From NCBI GenBank assembly GCA_900095095.1, contig FMBT01000429.1, forward strand, positions 1 to 64,000: DNA of 64,000 nt. Direction: 5' to 3'. This document shows, one piece after another, positions 62,129-64,000 of this stretch; the first letter of the stretch is position 1; the number at the start of each line of letters is the position of its first letter. Under the pieces are notes generated by a model. The model was given only the letters and a program-made list of their open reading frames with translations, was not told the DNA's origin and made no database searches. Origin of the DNA: Fragilariopsis cylindrus CCMP1102 (taxonomy: Eukaryota > Bacillariophyta > Bacillariophyceae > Bacillariales > Bacillariaceae). The translations under genes and the position numbers were made by a program.

Positions 62129-63235
62129 TCATTTTTCTTCTTCCGATACAATGAGGAAAAAATCACGACGACAGCATGGACAAAGTGTTGGAAAATTACA
62201 TACGCTTGATGATGTTATGGTAGGAGTAGTAGTGATAACACTATTGTTGTTGTTATCATTACCTTCTGCTGTAGTTGATGCTACTTCATTTTGTTGCTGT
62301 TGCTGTTGTTGTAATTGTCTACTATTATTATTATATGTACTACGTTCTGTTCTTATCCCAACAGCTGTATACCATTCCAACAGGCATTGATGATGAAATA
62401 CATGTATACAATTTGTATTGGATGACCATGTAATTTTTTGACTTTTTTCAAATGAATTACTTAAACATATTGCGCACCCACCTCGTAACCGACGGCGTTG
62501 AGGAACAGGAGGACTCTTCTTCTTTTCTATCTCGTCATCGCCGTTATCATCCTCTGTTCTTGACAATTGTCGCTGCATCTCTACATCGTCATCGTCATCA
62601 TCATCATAATTGTTGTTGTTTTCATTGCTGTTGTTCTTATTATCGTCGTCACTACTACCTTTATCATCATTGTGGTTACTACCTTGAGCGAGATCATCAT
62701 CGTGCGAAGACGATAAAATCGTTTTATCTTCCTCATCTTTTCCCGCTGTCGACGATGGTAGATTAATTGTCGATGTTGACAACGTATCATCAATAGTTCC
62801 CTTGTCGTCGTTACTGTTGTTGACGTCGTCATCGTCGTTACTAGTAGTATGGACGATGCTTAGAATATCCGATTCGGTTAATGTCTTACTATATTGTTCC
62901 ATACGATCCAATAAATATGACTCATAGATTGATGATTCCTTTATTTCCTTTATTTTATTGGATATTGCTAATAAACGACGACGTTCTGCTTCACCACGTA
63001 TTTGTCTTTTTCTTCTATACTTTGATGATATTAATAGAAAGGATAAAAAGATAATTGGTGATATACAAGTAAAGAAAAATATAACACATGACATTAAAAA
63101 TTGTGGCTGGTTTTGTTGTTGTTGATTATTCTTGCCTAGTATAATATTTATAATATCATTACTACTATCATCATCATGATTAGTATTGACGGTGCCGTTG
63201 TAGTAGATGTCGTCTTCCATGCTCCCGATATTCAT
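62129..63235 (-). CDS. Membrane-anchored RING-H2 finger protein
   Basis: Single exon, 368 residues. An Asp/Asn-rich N-terminus (about 1-45) precedes one transmembrane helix (about 48-68, CVIFFFTCISPIIFLSFLLI) with a basic flank (KYRRKRQIRGEAERRR). A long acidic Asp/Asn/Ser linker follows. Near the C-terminus a RING-H2 finger has C-A-I-C, then C-I-H-V-F-H-H-Q-C (C-x-H-x2-H-x2-C), and C-P-C-C as the last pair. A Gln/Asn/Thr insertion of about 50 residues lies between the second and last metal-binding clusters, which is long for this fold. Predicted membrane E3 ubiquitin ligase; substrate and membrane unknown. Confidence 0.85.
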   Translation of the reverse strand: MNIGSMEDDIYYNGTVNTNHDDDSSNDIINIILGKNNQQQQNQPQFLMSCVIFFFTCISPIIFLSFLLISSKYRRKRQIRGEAERRRLLAISNKIKEIKESSIYESYLLDRMEQYSKTLTESDILSIVHTTSNDDDDVNNSNDDKGTIDDTLSTSTINLPSSTAGKDEEDKTILSSSHDDDLAQGSNHNDDKGSSDDDNKNNSNENNNNYDDDDDDDVEMQRQLSRTEDDNGDDEIEKKKSPPVPQRRRLRGGCAICLSNSFEKSQKITWSSNTNCIHVFHHQCLLEWYTAVGIRTERSTYNNNSRQLQQQQQQQNEVASTTAEGNDNNNNSVITTTPTITSSSVCNFPTLCPCCRRDFFLIVSEEEK

Positions 63236-63777
63236 CTTGACTAAAACAATAAGTCATGTGAATGTGAATGTGAATGTTACGAAAGTACGAAAGTTATGAT
63301 ATCATTATTTGTTTCACAAAGAGCGAGATGGACACTGACTAAATAGAAGGTCAACATCGTTAAACTTTTTCTGTTAGTACAGTAGCTACTTACGATAGCT
63401 ACGATAGTAAAATCCTCTTGCTCCGCGGAAGATCAGGGTAGCAATGCGGAAAGTTCAGCCATTCGTCGCTCCCCTTTCATGCGTTCGGGTATAATACTAC
63501 TGGAATGAAGCGAGAAGCGGAGAGTTTTCTTCTGTGCCAAAATCAAGAACGGAATTCTTTACCGTACAGCAGGTGTTTCCGGTATCATTGGTTTGGAGGT
63601 ACAGAGTTAGATCTAAATTGAAACTCACTACAGGTTTTTCTTGTACAAAAACTTGTTCTAAAATTTAGTCGTGCCTTGTTTTGTTGATAACAGATTTTAC
63701 CTTGTTACGATAAAACGTGTTCCGTGTACAAAATTTAGTTGAAATTTAAACACAATAATAATAATAAGAATCTTTAT
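63236..63777. other. Intergenic region
   Basis: No gene seen between the RING-H2 start and the frame at the window edge. It is AT-rich with a short GTGAAT repeat near 63258. Confidence 0.5.
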
Positions 63778-64000
63778 TTAAAACTTTATATCGAAATTCA
63801 TATACGATGTTAACAAGGTATTTTCATAATGGACACTACTATTTCTAACGAGGCTTACAATGTTGTTACTACTGCTACTACTACTACCACCAACTCCGAA
63901 AAAATTCCCTTCATGAAAAACTACGAAATCAGTCGTTCCACACCGACGATATTTTTGTTGTTGAACTTGAACAACGGCCAAAACAGGCAAGGTCATCCAT
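63778..64000 (-). CDS. Possible 3' end of a gene cut by the window edge
   Basis: A minus-strand open frame enters from beyond the window and stops at 63778, about 73 codons. It includes CGTTDFVVFHEGNFFG and a Ser run. No family recognised. Coding status rests only on frame length and codon-like composition. Confidence 0.35.
   Translation of the reverse strand, partial: WMTLPVLAVVQVQQQKYRRCGTTDFVVFHEGNFFGVGGSSSSSSNNIVSLVRNSSVHYENTLLTSYMNFDIKF

Noticed and set aside
1-64000. tRNA and rRNA genes
   Set aside because: I looked for the GGTTCGA-type T-arm and for rRNA-like stretches and saw none; a covariance-model scan would be decisive.

Overview
The window is nuclear DNA of a eukaryote, most likely a diatom. 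Genes carry short GT-AG introns (about 110-390 bp). Supporting signs are a CRAL-TRIO-like protein joined to a DUF6824-type domain, a type III metacaspase (p10 before p20), long-prefix LRR membrane proteins, a secreted or plastid-targeted protein with a Ser-Phe cleavage motif, and Ty1/copia elements like the diatom CoDi groups. Coding DNA is AT-rich with many trinucleotide runs (Ser, Asp, Asn, Gln, Thr). Genus cannot be told from the sequence.

Layout. 1-2.8 kb: CRAL-TRIO/DUF6824 gene (+). 4.3-5.7 kb: type I membrane protein with two Cys-bearing repeats (+). 7.1-9.8 kb: PTAR1-like prenyltransferase alpha-repeat protein (+) with a MITE-like element in its intron; a related element lies upstream. 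10.0-11.2 kb: secreted protein with two Cys-rich repeats (-). 13.2-13.6 kb: small probable plastid membrane protein (+). 13.6-17.7 kb: gene-free cluster of two interleaved unclassified repeats. 17.7-34.1 kb: one giant gene (+), about 5,400 codons, with an acidic, Ser/Asp-rich, repeat-filled N-terminal region, then a signal anchor and a C-terminal LRR ectodomain. 34.8-35.2 kb: small secreted Cys-rich protein (-). 35.8-37.3 kb: type III metacaspase (+, three exons). 37.9-42.7 kb: CAND1/TIP120 (-, three exons). 44.0-52.7 kb: an old copia relic abutting a second, fuller copia element with two LTRs, both on the minus strand and both broken. 54.8-58.4 kb: hybrid histidine kinase (+). 58.6-60.6 kb: HTTM-domain membrane protein (-). 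61.2-62.0 kb: multi-pass membrane protein (+). 62.1-63.2 kb: membrane RING-H2 protein (-). 63.8-64.0 kb: possible 3' end of another gene (-).

There is no operon logic. Shared themes are cell-surface or secreted proteins (four), signalling (LRR protein, histidine kinase, lipid-binding-like protein) and protein turnover (CAND1, RING-H2, metacaspase). Several host genes (1-2.8 kb, 32.3-32.6 kb, 38-39.5 kb, 56.5-57.2 kb, 61.4-61.8 kb) need one-base frame changes, mostly at short homopolymers, to keep conserved protein sequence. I read this as probable consensus error in the assembly, with pseudogene decay as the alternative. All coordinates of exons and domains were worked out by eye.
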